Made by a program: the position numbers and the translations under genes. 64,000 nucleotides of DNA from NCBI GenBank assembly GCA_032717465.1, contig JAVRFU010003696.1:481979-545978 (forward strand), in the 5' to 3' direction. This stretch comes from Coenobita brevimanus (Eukaryota; Arthropoda; Malacostraca; Decapoda; Coenobitidae). The notes under the pieces are model-generated. The model made no database searches. It was not told where the DNA came from and saw nothing but the letters and a program-made list of their open reading frames with translations. Below are positions 36,262-49,747 of this stretch, in pieces. How positions within the stretch are numbered: position 1 is the stretch's first letter; each line of letters starts with the position of its first letter.

Positions 36262-38414
36262 GCCACAGGCAGTTTAAAGTGAGGATGAAGCATTTGCCTT
36301 TGCAATGCCCCAGCTACTTTTGAGCATCTCATGGACCGCGTACTTGAAGGTCTGCTCTGGCAGATAGCTCTCATCTATCTGGACGATGTGATGGTGTTTG
36401 GACGGACGTTCGACCAGGAATTGGAAAGGCTGTCAGAGTTGCTGAACAGGACCTGTGCAGTACACCTCAAGCTGAACCCCAAGAAGTGCTACTTGTTTCA
36501 GAAGGAAGTAAAGTACCTGGGACACATTGTAGGCAAGAGCAGGATACGTACTGACCCAGAGAAGGTGGCAGCTGTGGAAAACTGGCCAATTCCAACTTGA
36601 GTGAAGGACATATGGAGTTTTCTTGGTGTGTGCACATACTAACGGCGTTTCATCAGGGACTTTGCAATGATAGCTGAACCTCTGCACAAGCTGCTTGGGA
36701 AGAGGCAGAAGTTTGTGTGGACAGCAGAAACTCAGAAAGCCTTCGACGAACTCAAGCATGCTTTGGCAAGCTCTCCAGTATTGCCATACCCTGATCAGAG
36801 TCAGCCACTTATCTTGAACTGTGATTCTAGTGACCATGGTATTGGTGGAGTTCTGTCACATAAAAAGATTGACAAGGAGTATGTGGTGGCATACTACACC
36901 AAGAAGCTCAGCCCACCACAGCGAAACTACTGTGTGACCCGTAAGGCATACTTGCCAGTGATGAAGAGCCTTGATTTCTTCCATCCCTGCTTGTACTGGT
37001 CCTGCTTCACCATCAGGATGGATCATGCAGCACTCAAGTGGCTGAAAACGCTAAAGAATCTGGAAGGACAACTGGCCACTGGCTTGGGAGGCTGGACCAG
37101 CACAGTTATGAGGTACAACACCATCCTGTTTGCATACATGGCAATGCTGACAGCCTGAGTCATGGGTCTTGTGACCCGGAGTGCCAGCAGTGTAGTGAAA
37201 AAGAAGTCTGTAGCAAGAAATGCAACCAAACTGCAGTGACAGGGCCAGCATTAGACGCAGAAGACCTGAAGAAGATGCGATCGAGGATGAAGATTTACAT
37301 CCAGTGCTACAGTGGATGCAGCAGAGTACAATGCGACCATTTTGGGAATAAGTTTCTAGATTTAGCCCTTTAACCCGGAGCTTCTGGAGTCAGTGGGACC
37401 CTCTTTGCTTGAAGAACGGACTTCTGGAGTGTCAGTGGGAGACACCTGATGGCCGCAGCAAGTATTGGCAACTGATGGTTCTGAAGAAAATGAGGCCTGG
37501 GATATTGGATAAGTCCCATAACCAGATCACTGATGGGCACCTGAGAGTGAAGAAAACTCGAACCTGAATGCGACAGAGGTTCTTCTGAATTGCCATGCAT
37601 CAGGATGTTGAAGAGTGGTGTAGGGCCTGTGATGTGTGTTGTGCCAAGAAGGGACCCAAGAAACGTGGTTGTGCCCCTCTTCAGCTGTACCAAGTGGGTG
37701 CACCGATGGAAAGAATCCTGGTGGACATTGCTGGACCTTTGCCACTCACTGAAAGAGGTAACCTGTATATATGTGTCGCCATGGACTGTTGCACAAAGTG
37801 GCCAGAAGGCTATGCCATCCCTGATCAAGAGGCTGCGACTGTTGCTCAGGTGGTAGTTGATCAATTTTTCTCTTGTTTTGGGATGCCTCAAGAGTCCATT
37901 CAGACCTGGGTAGAAACTTTGAAACTGCTGTGTTCCATGAGTGCTGCAAGTTGTTGGGGATCAAGAAGACCAGGATGACCCCCACTAAGGCCACAGTCAG
38001 ATGGGATGACGGAGATTTTCAACTGAACCCTAGGACAAGAACTGGCCTAGTACTGCGGAGTGGGACAAAGAGAATAGGACCAGAAATTACCTGCATTACT
38101 GACGGCATATCAATCTGCACCTCATGAGTCTAACGGCAACACCCTGGCAAAACCGATGTTGGGCCACGAGTTACACTTACCCGTTGACTTGTTATTGGGA
38201 AGACCACCAAGGGAAGAGCTGCCTACAGACATCTCCAGCTTTGCGAAGCAACTTCAGAAAAGGTTGGCTAAGGTACATCATCAAGTGTGGAGAACCCTTT
38301 AGTTTTCAGGAGAGGTGATGAAGTGCAAGTATGATGCCAATGCAAGTTGGATGTGCTTCAAGGTTGGTGACCAAGTTTGGTTATACAATCCTTAGCGAAA
38401 GAAGGGACAGTCAT
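36262..38414 (+). mobile_element. Ty3/gypsy family B, RT to integrase (copy B2)
   Basis: RT begins in mid-domain (DRVLEGLLWQIALIYLDDVM, YLDD catalytic box near 36380) and continues KLNPKKCYLFQ, VKYLGHIV. RNase H follows (PLILNCDSSDHGIGGVLS), then a (C)x2(C) cysteine cluster region and integrase with [10 protein letters not shown] and [14 protein letters not shown], extending to the VWLYN tail. It is interrupted by several stops and frameshifts. At 38414 it is cut by the LTR of family A. Inactive. Confidence 0.87.
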
Positions 38415-38597
38415 TGATAGGGTGAGACCCAGGAGGGAGATGGAAACAGCGAGGCCAGCTTGAGATTTTTTCTAATATGTACAGGCAAGGGCGTCACCTC
38501 CCTCTATAATGGCCTGAGGCAGACTGCCCGCCCACGCCAAGCAAGCCCCAGGCACGGGCGGTGTGGGAAACTTCCCACGTCAATTCAAACTCCAACA
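38415..38597 (-). repeat. 3' LTR of gypsy A2
   Basis: 183 bp on the minus strand starting TGTTGGAGTTTG and ending CCTATCA (TG...CA). It has AATAAA-like sequence (AAAAAATC here, intact AATAAATC in A1) after TACATATTAGAA. The 5' LTR remnant at 42412-42479 matches its last part. Confidence 0.8.
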
Positions 38598-41500
38598 CAC
38601 ACACCCTCCATTGCAGAGAACTCTGAACCTAGTGCAGTATTGATATAAAGCACATTAATCGAGGTGGAGGAAGGTCATGCAACAACAAAGCAATGGGCAG
38701 GTACTGACACTCATCATGACTTGAGACTAGGCATTACATGACACAAGAGTGGCAAAATTTACATGTCACATACATTCTGACTTTAGAGTGGCATAATTGC
38801 ATCAATAAGGAAATCAGTTGCATGTGCAGGAGCAACCATTGCTCTGGTAATATGGTAAAAGTGCAACAAGGTCATACACATTACAAAACACCTTGACATG
38901 CTCAGGGGTACACAACACTGCAATGTCACGGTACATAGTTTTCTAGGTGTCTTGGGGCGCGCCTAGCATGCTGCAGCCTCTCTAGGGGAGGGAGAGGCTG
39001 AGGGGCCTCCCCCCTGTGGTCAGCCTCCCGATGGGGACCATCCTCAATATGCGTGGTGGGTATCTGTTCCCTTGACTCCTCGTAGGGGCGTAGGTGGCGA
39101 TGATTTCTGAGGGAGGTTCGACCATTGCCGTCCAGCTGCACCAGGTATTTGCCTTGAGGGTGGGGTGTCAACGATATCCTCGACACTGTCCCATCACTCC
39201 ATCTCCTGGTTCTGTAGGTCCACCCACTGTCCTGGGTCAAGAGGGGCGACGTTGTGTGCCAACTGGTTGAATCTCATGGACACTGCATCCCCAGTGTGGG
39301 CCGTGGCCCGTTCCCTGCTTCTCGGCATCCTGGCCCATCGGCTGCTGATCCTGTAGTGTTCTTTGGCAGCAGGTACAGAGTCTCTCAGCTGACGTCTTAT
39401 CAGCAGCTGGGCTGGGGATACATCGGTATCACGTAGCAGGGTATTCAGGTACTGCAATAAGGACCTAGCAGCAGCATCCGAGTCCAGGGAGCCTCCTGGG
39501 TGGGTATTGTTCCTCAGTAGCCTCTTGGCGGACTTGACTGCAGCCTCTGCTCAGCCATTGGACTGTGGGTCATGGGCTGATGACACCCTCAGCTGCACAT
39601 GCCACACGGATGGGAATGCCCTCATTTCCCCACTTACGAGGTTCATACCCCCCTCACAAGACAGAACCTCTGGGATACCGAACCTCTTCAACCACTTAAG
39701 AAAGGCTGTTATAAGCCGTGAGCTGGCAATGCTCCTGGGCAGATGCTCCACCTCCAACCAGCTGGTTAGCTTGTCTGCATAAGCGATGTACCTTTCCCCC
39801 TCCAGTTAGAAAAGGTCAGCCACCATTTGCTGGAAGGTGTACTAAGGTGGGAGTGTGGGCAGGAAGGTTTCCGCGGGTTGTGATGGGGCATTCATTTCGT
39901 ACACCTGACAGTGCCTTCACTTCTACTTGACCTCAGTATCTATGCTGGGGCAGTACACGCATTGCCTGGCGTACCTGAGCAAGGAGTCTCTGTCCTTGTG
40001 ACCTGCGTGGTGGTTGGCAAGGACCGCACGGTGAAGGGCTGTGTGGATTACAAGTCGCAGGTGCCCCTCATCTCTAGCGAACATGACAATGACCTCCTGG
40101 CATGAAAGGTCCCTCCTCATCCTTTAGTACAGGCAGAGTGCTATTGGCTCCTAATCCTTCCAGTCAGTCCAGTCACCGGCACTCATGTGCTCATGGAGGA
40201 GCCTGTAGTCCTCATCCTGGAGAGTTTAATCCTCCACTTGATGGAGGTCCACAATGGCGCCTTCCTCTTCTTCTAGGGTGCAAGCCATCGCTGCCGCAAC
40301 CACGGCATATGTAGCTTCGTCCACCACCATGTTTGTCTCGTCCTGTCTGCCCCATAGCACGGGATATCTTGAGAGCGTGTCTGCTGTGCGGTTCACCTCC
40401 TCCATTAGGTACTTTATGCGAAATGAGTACATCAGTGTCTTCTTGAGGTTGAGTATGTGGGGGTTGCTGATGTCTTTCAGCTCTTTGTCCTTGAAGATCT
40501 TGGTGAGTGCGGGGTGGTCTGTGATGAAGACGAGGTCCGGACACCCCAGCAGGGACAGGTGAGCCTTTTTCAGGCACCATGCGATGGCAAGGGCCTCCCC
40601 CTCCAATGTTGAGTAGTTTTTCTCGGCCACTGTTAGATGGCGGCTTCCCCATAGGGCCAATATCCAGCCACCCCTGCAGCACAAGGGGGCTTCTTGAGAC
40701 ACACACTGGCAGTACTGCTGCATGACAACGAAGCCAATGCCAAGAATGTTGATGTCGGTGAACACTGCTGTGGGCTGTGTGGCCATAATACTGGAGGCCC
40801 TTCGTCACAAGCTGGCCTATAGCCTCCCTTGTTGACTTGAAGATGAACTGGAGTTGGCCGCTTCAGTACACCACTTTCCCTGATGGTTTTTTTCAATAAT
40901 TCCCTGAAGGGCTCCATGAGTGCTGCAATGGCGAGGAGTGGTGCCACCTGGTTCACCAGCCCAAACCACGATCGGAAATCTGTGAGGGAGGGGCGTGGCA
41001 GCATCTGGAAACTGGTTATACTGCTTAGCAAGTCCTGGGTAGGCTGATACTCCTCCCAGCTGAATTGATAACCTGAGAAGGTCACGCTTCTGAAGAAACG
41101 GAACTTGTCTTGGTGGAGAGTGATCCTGTTTTCTGCACATGTTCCCAAGAACTGGTATGTGTGCCAGAGAGCATCAGGAACGCTATGGTCATGCAGGAGC
41201 GTGTCGTCGACACATTTCAATTTACTGGGGATCTCTGCTGCTGCATCATCGAAGCGCTTGGTAAGGGCTTCCTGCCTTTTACAGTGGCCCATGGGTGTGC
41301 GCTGGAAGAGGAAGTGGTCCCACAGGGTGATGGTGATTATCTTCTTGCTCTCCTCATCGAGGTGAATTTGATGGAACTCCAAATAAACATCCACTACTCT
41401 CTTGAACATGTACTTCGGCACGCTAATGATTGTGTCGAATGGGGGTCAGGTGTGGTGGGTCTCCCACTGGATTGCCTGGTTGAGTCGCTGATACTTCACT

Positions 41501-41862
41501 GTTCTGCGCGGCCACCCATCTTTCTTCTGGACCACCACCATACGAGAACACCACTCCGTGGGTTCTCCTGCGTGTATGTGAAGAAGTCTGACCATGCCCA
41601 CCATGCTCCTTACCATGCCAATGGCCTCCTCTCTGTGCATGGCCTTGAATCTATGCTTGGCAACCCGTGTATCCACACATTGATGCACTTCAGGATCACA
41701 CAGCAATCTCACGGAACCCACAGCCAAGGATGGGACCAACTTGCAACCACGGGTGTAGCACTTGACGCCACGGGCCATGCTTCTAAATGGGATGGAGACA
41801 TTTCCATAGTAGCATTACCAGCAGCCTCTCGTGGTGCAGATACTCATCACTTGATCTGTGCT

Positions 41863-42212
41863 TTTTTTTTCCTTTTTTTTTTTTATGTGTCCAACTCTGG
41901 GCATAGGCTTCACAGCCTGCTATCAAGGCCCAGCAGTCCTCCTACATACCATACACCTCTACATGTCACCACTTCGGCGCTAACACCCACCGTCCATACT
42001 GAATACATGCTAGGGCTGTCTCATACAGGACTGGTGTATTGGTATTAGCGGGGGTATTTTTAAGACATATCGGCGGGTCTTCTAGTAGATCAGTAAAGCC
42101 TGATTTAATGAAATTCAAATCCTTAAACTTGTTCCCTGCCTCAGCGGGGATTTGAACCTGGGTTCGTTAGAACGGCAGGCCAACTCTCTACCGACTGCGC
42201 CACGCCTCCCCC
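41863..42212 (-). mobile_element. tRNA-derived SINE, copy S2, inserted in gypsy A2
   Basis: Minus strand: GGCGTGGCGCAGTCGGTAGA (A box) and GGTTCAAATCC (B box, one base from the tRNA consensus), body as in S1, and a tail of A-runs (plus-strand poly-T at 41862-41884). The better preserved A and B boxes suggest that it is younger than S1. Confidence 0.92.
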
Positions 42213-42479
42213 GGGTGCAGGGTCGGGTATGCTGACATGTAGGCTGTCCCCATTCCTGGAGGTTGTAGCTGGGTTAGTGGCACACTGCACATGTTGCTGT
42301 GTGCTTGGTTTCCTGGCGGCATGCAGCGGAACAAGTTTTTTGACTCAAGGTTCGCCTGCTCGAGCACTGACGGCACCACTCCTGGGTTACCTGTATAACT
42401 CCACTGCACCATGTTGGCGTGAGAACCAGCAGGGAGATGGAGACAGTGAGGCCTGCTTTAAATTTATTCTAATATGTAC

Positions 42480-42801
<322 letters not shown>

Positions 42802-44500
42802 TGCTAAGCGGTGCACCAAACACACGAGGCCTGAGTTGGCCGATGTTAACGTGTTTGTTTTACCGTCACCATCATAAAGCATTGTGTTCTTGCTGCGGCG
42901 TGTTGATGGTTATATTATATACTTGTAACACGTCCCAGTGTTTTATGTTTGTATCAGCAGTGGCACCAAGAATGTTAAGCAGGAAATCAGCTTCAGATGT
43001 AACTGCGAGTTAAGAATGACGGGTGGGGGATGGGTGGGTAGGGGTATGGGGGGGTTGGGGTGGAGGTCGTTTCGTCCCCCTCTACCCTCTTACCTGGGTA
43101 TACAGCAGTAGGAAGGGGGCATCCCTGGCCAGAAATTAGTCATCGTCAGTGTATATATATTTCCTCCTCTGTCATTTTTTTTCATTGTACATTTCTTGCC
43201 TTCTTTGTCATTTTTTTTTTTTTTCAGATTTTACTGTGTATTCCTTGCCTCTTTTGTCACCTTTTCCTTTTTCTTTTTTTTTATTGTATATTATTTTTAA
43301 CACCACCTGCCTACATGTCAGCCTGCCAGCCAACTAGATTGCTTTCTTGCCTGCATACTATATATTCCTATATGTTTTGCCTGGCGCTGATGAGAAGCCT
43401 GTGCGTGGTGGCGTTGGACACCCTGGGTGGAGCAGCAGCGACATGCATCCGCGAGCCAAACCTCCATATATTTCCCTGCACCTCGCCGTGGGGAGGGTGT
43501 GCATGGAGAGTCTGTTTACCTAAGTGCATGATGGCAACAGAAGATGAGGAAGATATGAGTGATATGTCAGCATGACTAATGTGCCTGAGGGTTCTGCTAT
43601 CTGAAATGCATGGTGGCTATTGCCAATGGACAGGAGACTCAAAGGATGGGACAGGCAGTCAGACGGACGGGTAGACGGAGCAGGTTGCTGCTTAACATCG
43701 GTTAGTCTAGCTGAGCAGACCCGTCAACCACAGTCAGAAACTGCTCCTACGGGACCGTCGTACAGGTACAGTACAGTACATGCAACGCGTGGATATCCGT
43801 AATCCCAGTGTGGTAGACAGCTTCTCACAAGAGTCAGACCAAGCCCCTTCTCATGGTGAGGTGCAGGAAACTATGAGTGCACAGTGCCACCACGTGTAGG
43901 CTCCTCCTCAGCACCTGGGGACGAAGGCTGACAGGTAATGAAGACAAGAGGAGGGAGGAAAAGGTGGTGACGGCGGCACTGACAGGGAGTAGAAAGGCTT
44001 GGCGTTAACAGTGTGGGTGATGTTCCCGGTAACTAACTAAGCTTTACGACCACACGACACACCATTTATGCCCCTCTCGTTGGCATGGCACACCGCAACA
44101 CTTCTTCTTAAGCCAATTATTTTGCGTATCACACCTTATTGTTGCTTTAAGTGCTATATTATTATCCGTTTTGTTTGCCTTAGTAACACACGAGGATACT
44201 TTGACCCATTAGGCAAGGTATTTAAGGAAGGTTTCAGGATGTATCGTCAGCCAGCACGAACACCACCTTTTGTAAAGTGTTGCCCTGCAGGGAGACACAG
44301 CCACGGAGGAGGAGTAGGAGGAGGAGCAGGAGGAGGAGCAGGAGGAGGAGGAAGACAACGACGAATACGACGATGATGATAATGATGATGACACGCACGC
44401 ACGCACATGCACCTGCGTTGACTGGAATATTAATATCCTCCAGTGTTCCGTGTTGTTGGAAGAGGTAGGCTCGGCAGGCAGTGAAGCAGTCAGGGAGACA
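42802..44500. other. No recognised gene
   Basis: Contains T-rich stretches (43165-43300) and an (AGG)n/(GAGGAGCAG)n tract at 44307-44350. The plus-strand frame at 43060-43575 has no domain or repeat match and no clear splice signals. Confidence 0.5.
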
Positions 44501-44519
44501 AGAGAAGCATTTAGACGTA

Positions 44520-44770
44520 CGCTGAGACACTTTTGCATGTCCCGTTGCCAGCATATGTTTTTACCAGACGTAAAGGCAAACACACGCACCCTAACACACT
44601 CCTGCATGTCCCGTCACTAGCATATGATTTTACAAGACGTAGAGGCAAACACACGCACCTTGACACACTATTGCTACATGATTCTACAAGACGCACAGGC
44701 AAGCACACGCACCTAAACACATTCTAGCATGTCTCGTCACCAGAATATGATTTGACAAGGGGCGTAGAAG
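44520..44770. repeat. Degenerate minisatellite, about 60-75 bp units, four copies
   Basis: Each unit has GCATGTCCCGTCRCYAGCAT, ATGATTTTACAAGACG and AGGCAAACACACGCACC. The third unit is shortened. Confidence 0.9.
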
Positions 44771-45039
44771 CATGAAAACATTTTGACACGTATTTGTATG
44801 CACCATTTTAAGTCAGGGGTGTAATTTCTATATACAGGTGGTACTGCGTATTGGAAGAAAATGGAGGATCAAATTTACAGTAAGTAATGGAACTGTATTA
44901 AGCAACAGTCCTCCAAAACAATGTCTTTTTTTTTTTTAAGATAGCAATGAAACTTTAAAAAGGACGCGTTATCAAGACGGCGATCCGTAACATGGACTCT
45001 GTAAATGTTAAGAATCACACACTCTAGCTGACAGCAGCA

Positions 45040-45310
45040 CATGCTTGGCTTCGCGTGTAAACCACAACTGTCAACTCTCTCATCTTCCCTCACACAGACA
45101 CGCCAGTTGTTACTCGTGCCCTGAGGTTGACTAACACGAAAAATCTTGCATAAGGATGATATAAACTGCTAAATCTGTCCTACGTTGTTGCTTTCCTGAC
45201 TACGTATAGACCACAACAGCCAGTCTCTCTCATCTTCCCTCACAAATACGCCAGATGTTACATTGTGCTCTTAGGTTGTCTGAAGAAAAGCTGCTTAGGG
45301 ATGGAGAAAT
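45040..45310. repeat. Tandem duplication, about 140-bp unit, two copies
   Basis: ACCACAACTGTCAACTCTCT / ACCACAACAGCCAGTCTCTC, then CATCTTCCCTCACA...ACGCCAG and TTAGGTTG-type sequence, repeated with about 140-bp spacing. Confidence 0.8.
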
Positions 45311-45329
45311 AATATAGCTAAATATGGCC

Positions 45330-46495
45330 AAGATTAATATCCAGCATCACCTAACGTTTGTGCGAGTGGCAGAGTTTAATAGTTATAAGGCATCTCTTGC
45401 TATTGCCCATTGTTATGTAAAATATTCTCTCCTCAGTCCCTACTTGTCCTTTACCCCCCTCCCTCCTTTCCTCCATCTCCCCATCCCTCCATTTCTCTCC
45501 CTCTCCCTCCATCTCTCCCTCGGCTTCCATCGCTCTCCATTTCCCCCCCTCCCTCCCCCCCTCCTTGCTCTCCCCTTTCACGTCGCTATTTTTGACAGTT
45601 GCCCATCTCACCCACGCCGGTATTCGTGACCCGTTTTCCTCCAAGCATCAAGCTCTGTTGGAATCATTCTCTATTGGTTCCTCGATATTTTGGCTACGAA
45701 ATTCCCTCTGTATATCAGCGTCCTAACAAACCCAGGGCGCCTGTAATATTAAAACAATAATGCTTACCCCTTTCAATCTCATGACGAATTATTCACGCTG
45801 TCCCTAAAAGACTTTAGAGACTCTTCGGACTGTAGTTCTTATATATAGTCGTAGATATAGCCTTCATTAACCCCCTCTATTTTTTTCAGGCAGGGAAGAA
45901 GGAACTAATGGCCAGAAGCCGGCAAGCCTTTTACTACAGAAAATTGAAAAGAAAAAAAAAAGCCAAAGATGAAGTTAGATAATTTTGAGACATGTAAATT
46001 AGAAAATGTCATGCTTTTGAAGGGGTCAACATCATTGCCTAGACTAAGCCTCGTCTTACTACAGGGCAATTTTTTCACTTTATAGAAACACCGTAATGGG
46101 TTAGGGTCCTTCCTCTGAAAATTAGGAGTATTAACGCCATTACTTAATCTCCATGTTCTTAAGTTTTTAGGCATTTCAAAAGTTTAGGACCCCAAACTGC
46201 ACCGACAGCTTATATACCCTCTCCGGGAGAAGGTTATAGAGATGAAATTATACTTTTTAACAGTGACACAAGTTTTATTATACTCTAACGTGCTGATAGG
46301 TAGAGGTGGCAACAACATCCACTCCTGTAGTGCTGCCTACTTCTTTGTTTCAGTCCTCCTCTTCCTGTATCTTTCATCCTTCCTGTCTATTATTCTACCC
46401 ACTTCAGGCGAGTGCATCACGTAACAAGCCCAATGGTTCCCTGTTACCCAGAAAACCATATGCAACGCTGAGTCGTAACCACACACCCACATAAC
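45330..46495. other. No recognised gene; (CT/CCT)-rich tract 45440-45580
   Basis: A pyrimidine-rich low-complexity tract. The 90-codon minus-strand frame at 45905-46174 has no recognised family. Positions 46300-46500 loosely resemble the repeat pair at 56.5-57.7 kb. Confidence 0.45.
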
Positions 46496-46504
46496 AGGCC
46501 GATG

Positions 46505-46620
46505 TGCAGCAGACTATGGTGCCCCTGTTAAAAGAGTCCAGTTCTAAATGTGACATTTATCCAGGTAATAAACCGATACTCTTCCCACTGCCTTGTTATG
46601 GCGGGGCGTAGTCTGCTGCA
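46505..46620. repeat. 116-bp segment with perfect 12-bp inverted ends
   Basis: TGCAGCAGACTA at 46505-46516 and TAGTCTGCTGCA at 46609-46620. It could be a short MITE or chance; no other copy was seen. Confidence 0.6.
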
Positions 46621-49420
46621 GGAGAATATCACTTCAAAGCATGGGAAAGTCATGTCTCAAGAATTACTCTACCCGCCACACATGCAATATTCCTCAAATC
46701 AGGCCCCCCTTTTATAAGTGACAACAATTGTGTAAGTCTGCATAGGTTAAGGAAAGTGAAAGAACAGTATTGATTTACAAAGTAAATACATTCACACCCA
46801 ATACACACGTAAAACTACATTAACTGAGAATGACTGTGTAAAGTGTACGGTGTATGACAACTTGTAGTCTACTCCACATAGCTATTTTCATAGCTAAATC
46901 CATAGTTATTCTCAATTTCTTCCAAAATATTTCCTGACCATACCTTACTACTTTCTTCTACTAACTTTGTTCACTTATCCTTTATTTCCTATGTCCTTAG
47001 CAATTTCTTATATCTTCCACTTTATATCCCACCACACTTTCTATATTCTCCACATTTTTCCCATATCCATACAACTTAATGGGTTCACAAGGATTTTTAT
47101 GGCCACACGTTAGTCAAATTTCACTGCACTATAGGCGCCTTGCTCAGCCTTCTCTGCTCCCACAAACTGCTGCTGTCTGCGGCTGCGGTAGGCCACTTGC
47201 CGAGATGGTACTTAACATCGATAGTCTGGAATTCTTGAAGTAGACGGTATGAGAGGGGCGAGAGAGAGTGAAATGAGGCGGAGATGTGTCCGTGAGTGCT
47301 GTGTGCCGGCTACTGCTTTTACCGAGACCTCTCACCCATCCAGGTCACGTTGGTTTTGCAGCGACATCATCGTCCACTCACCAGTCTTCTCAACTCGACT
47401 GAGCAGCCACGGCACATGTGGAGTTTAAAGCATTATTAATACACTTTGGTACAATGTAATGTGTAATGTGTTTCAGACATTCAGCCACTCATTCCTCTCA
47501 GACATACTCATTCCTCTTAATTACGAGATAAGTAGAATATGAATGAAAACTGAGGAAAACTTTCTGTTCGATCCCACACGAAGCAATGATAAGCAATTAA
47601 ATCTTGTAAACATTGAACGAAACATACACTGAATGAAGAAACCACTTGTTGGACGACGTAAGAAAGAATTAGCTTAGTTCTGCACAAATAATACGCTAAT
47701 TTTTAGGAATTTAATGTCATGACTTAGTCAAGACGAACCACCCTGCAGGGGCGGTTGCTTGGCTCCAATTGGAGTCTGGTCAGCTAGACATTGCTTGTTT
47801 AATAAACCAATAAATGTTCATGATTTTCCCTCAAGGAGTTAATGACAATTTTATGTAACCCTCCCAGAACGACACGAACAAACCACAGACGATTTAATTG
47901 ACCAAAACCCTATTCAATCAGAGCTGACGGATTGGAAAAAATTGCAGACTAATACTGCAGGTACCAAAACAATGGAGGCGGTAATTAAGTGTAGTGAAGA
48001 GTCAACATTGTGCCAGCCACCGACCCAATATGGTGGACAAAATGTGGATATGGGGGTCAGAGGGTCAGGGTGTAGGAGAGAATATGGTGGATAAATGCTG
48101 GTAGAACAGAAATTGATCATTACTTAAAACACACATACACACTAAGGTTCACTGTCAAAACAGACCAACAACAGTACAACATGAACAGAACAAGCTATCA
48201 AAGGCTAGCCACGAAAAACGTGACGGTAAATACATAACTAATAAAATGAAAAAGTGAAGCAAGTGACGAACACAGGTCACTTTTCAATATAACCACACCA
48301 ATTTCCCTCACGATTTCTTTATTTTCATCAATACCTTGATGTAAAAGTACCTATAAATCTAACTAACCCCGTTGTCAGTCCTTAATCTTGCAGTTTAAAG
48401 CCACTGCTCCACGATATGGAAAAATACAGGGGACAAGGGAAGGGGCTATGCTGCACCGCGCCTCTCATCACTACTAGTCAGTTCCCACCAAACCGTACCC
48501 ACTCCCTGGATGACCTACCCCACTCGTCGTTATTGCTACAGCCCAGCACTTTCCTACGAACAACCCCCAAAACAAAAACCACCTCCCTCTATATGTGGCT
48601 GTCGTAACAATGATTAATATATACATAAACATTTCAGCTGTACACATGAATTAAATGCAGATTTACAAATATTCAACCACCAGTGTCACTCAGATCACTC
48701 CTATCACCTATTCTTAAAACTATCACTATCTAATTTAAGTCCAAAATAAAGCTGTACAAGTAGTAAATATAGAACATACCTTCATAAATGGTTAATATCC
48801 GACTACCACCTTCCCACTAGATACATCAAGCTTTAGTTCAACGGCTGGATCCACTGTCGATGTCCTCTAACATCAGTCACTAATTTCTCCAACTTACTCC
48901 CTCACGTATGGACTCTGGTCTAGCGCCGTGCAAGGTTACTCACGTCCCATTGCTCCTGGTTAACTAACTAATTTCATGCAGGTTTATTTCACCTCGACTC
49001 TGAATGAAGCACCACAGCTTCACGAAAGCATGAATATCAGTATGAAGTACTCGACTCCACGGAGGAGAAAAGCTACGGAGTAACGACTCAACGTTAAAAC
49101 TGCGAGGCCATTACCTTCACGCCATCTAGTGCACAAGCGAGATAAGGGAGAACGGGATATAAGAGAACGGTTACGGGGTAGACTATGTTTAGATTATGAA
49201 TCGGGAATATATAAGCCTTCCACGTGACACTAAGTTAGTCTTAAATAATTATATTGTGCATGAGCATCCTTCACCATTGATAACATGAGGCTGGTGAATA
49301 GTGTCCCATATAACGTATTTTGAGACAAAGATTCATTCCAGTGATAAAAGTCTTTGATCCGGAATATAATGGATGTATTAATGGAACGCTCTGGTAAAAA
49401 TTACAGCTATAAACTCATTC
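46621..49420. other. 2.8 kb without recognised gene or repeat
   Basis: Sequence complexity is normal, with short frames only. It could hold regulatory DNA or unmatched exons, but nothing specific is visible. Confidence 0.5.
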
Positions 49421-49422
49421 TA

Positions 49423-49585
49423 CAACTCCCTAGCACCTCTTCCTTAGCTATTTATTTTGCTTGTTACACCTTGCTCTCCTACTGCGCTGTATAAATACTT
49501 CAAGCTTTACCATAATCTGCATAAAAAACGTACAAAAGGATGTTAATCAGCCTTGTCCAAAAATATATCGCTAAGGAAGTCTTTG
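49423..49585. mobile_element. MITE-1, copy with truncated right end
   Basis: AACTCCCTAGCACCTCTTCC then TTAGCTATTTATTTTGC on the left. Core CATAATCTGCATAAAAAACG. Right end TATATCGCTAAGGAAGT. Confidence 0.82.
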
Positions 49586-49682
49586 GTTGACTAGTGGGAG
49601 GTGCCTGTGTGTTACCATGGCAACCTCTCACACCACCAGTTACATACACACATTTTCCCACCAGCAAGTTCCATTAGAGAGT

Positions 49683-49683
<1 letters not shown>

Positions 49684-49745
<62 letters not shown>
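49684..49745. repeat. (TG)n microsatellite
   Basis: About 30 TG units. Confidence 0.97.

Positions 49746-49747
<2 letters not shown>

Larger units (their letters stand above)
38415..42479 (-). mobile_element. Ty3/gypsy family A, near-complete element (copy A2)
   Basis: In minus-strand order: partial 5' LTR (42412-42479), primer-binding site TGGTGCAGTGGAG at 42411-42399, leader and gag start, then a SINE insertion (41863-42212). RT follows with EPTEWCSRMVVVQKKDG (about 41440-41590) and KCVDDTLLHD (YVDD replaced by CVDD). RNase H has FTDINILGIGF, LEGEALAIAWCL and NRTADTLSRYP. The integrase has an HHCC zinc finger (HHAGHKDRDSLLRYARQCVYC) and DDE-domain remnants. A polypurine tract and the 3' LTR close the element. 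RT-RNase H-integrase order marks Ty3/gypsy. Much of gag is missing, and frames are broken. Confidence 0.88.

Noticed and set aside
36331..37158. Active reverse transcriptase gene
   Set aside because: It has YLDD and RNase H motifs but starts in mid-domain and is broken by stops; it is part of a dead gypsy element.
42130..42212. Functional tRNA gene on the minus strand
   Set aside because: The A and B boxes are present but the sequence does not close an acceptor stem and continues into a SINE body with a poly-A tail.
43060..43575. 171-codon plus-strand frame as a gene
   Set aside because: It is largely a T-rich tract translated to Phe/Leu with no domain, repeat match or supporting splice sites.
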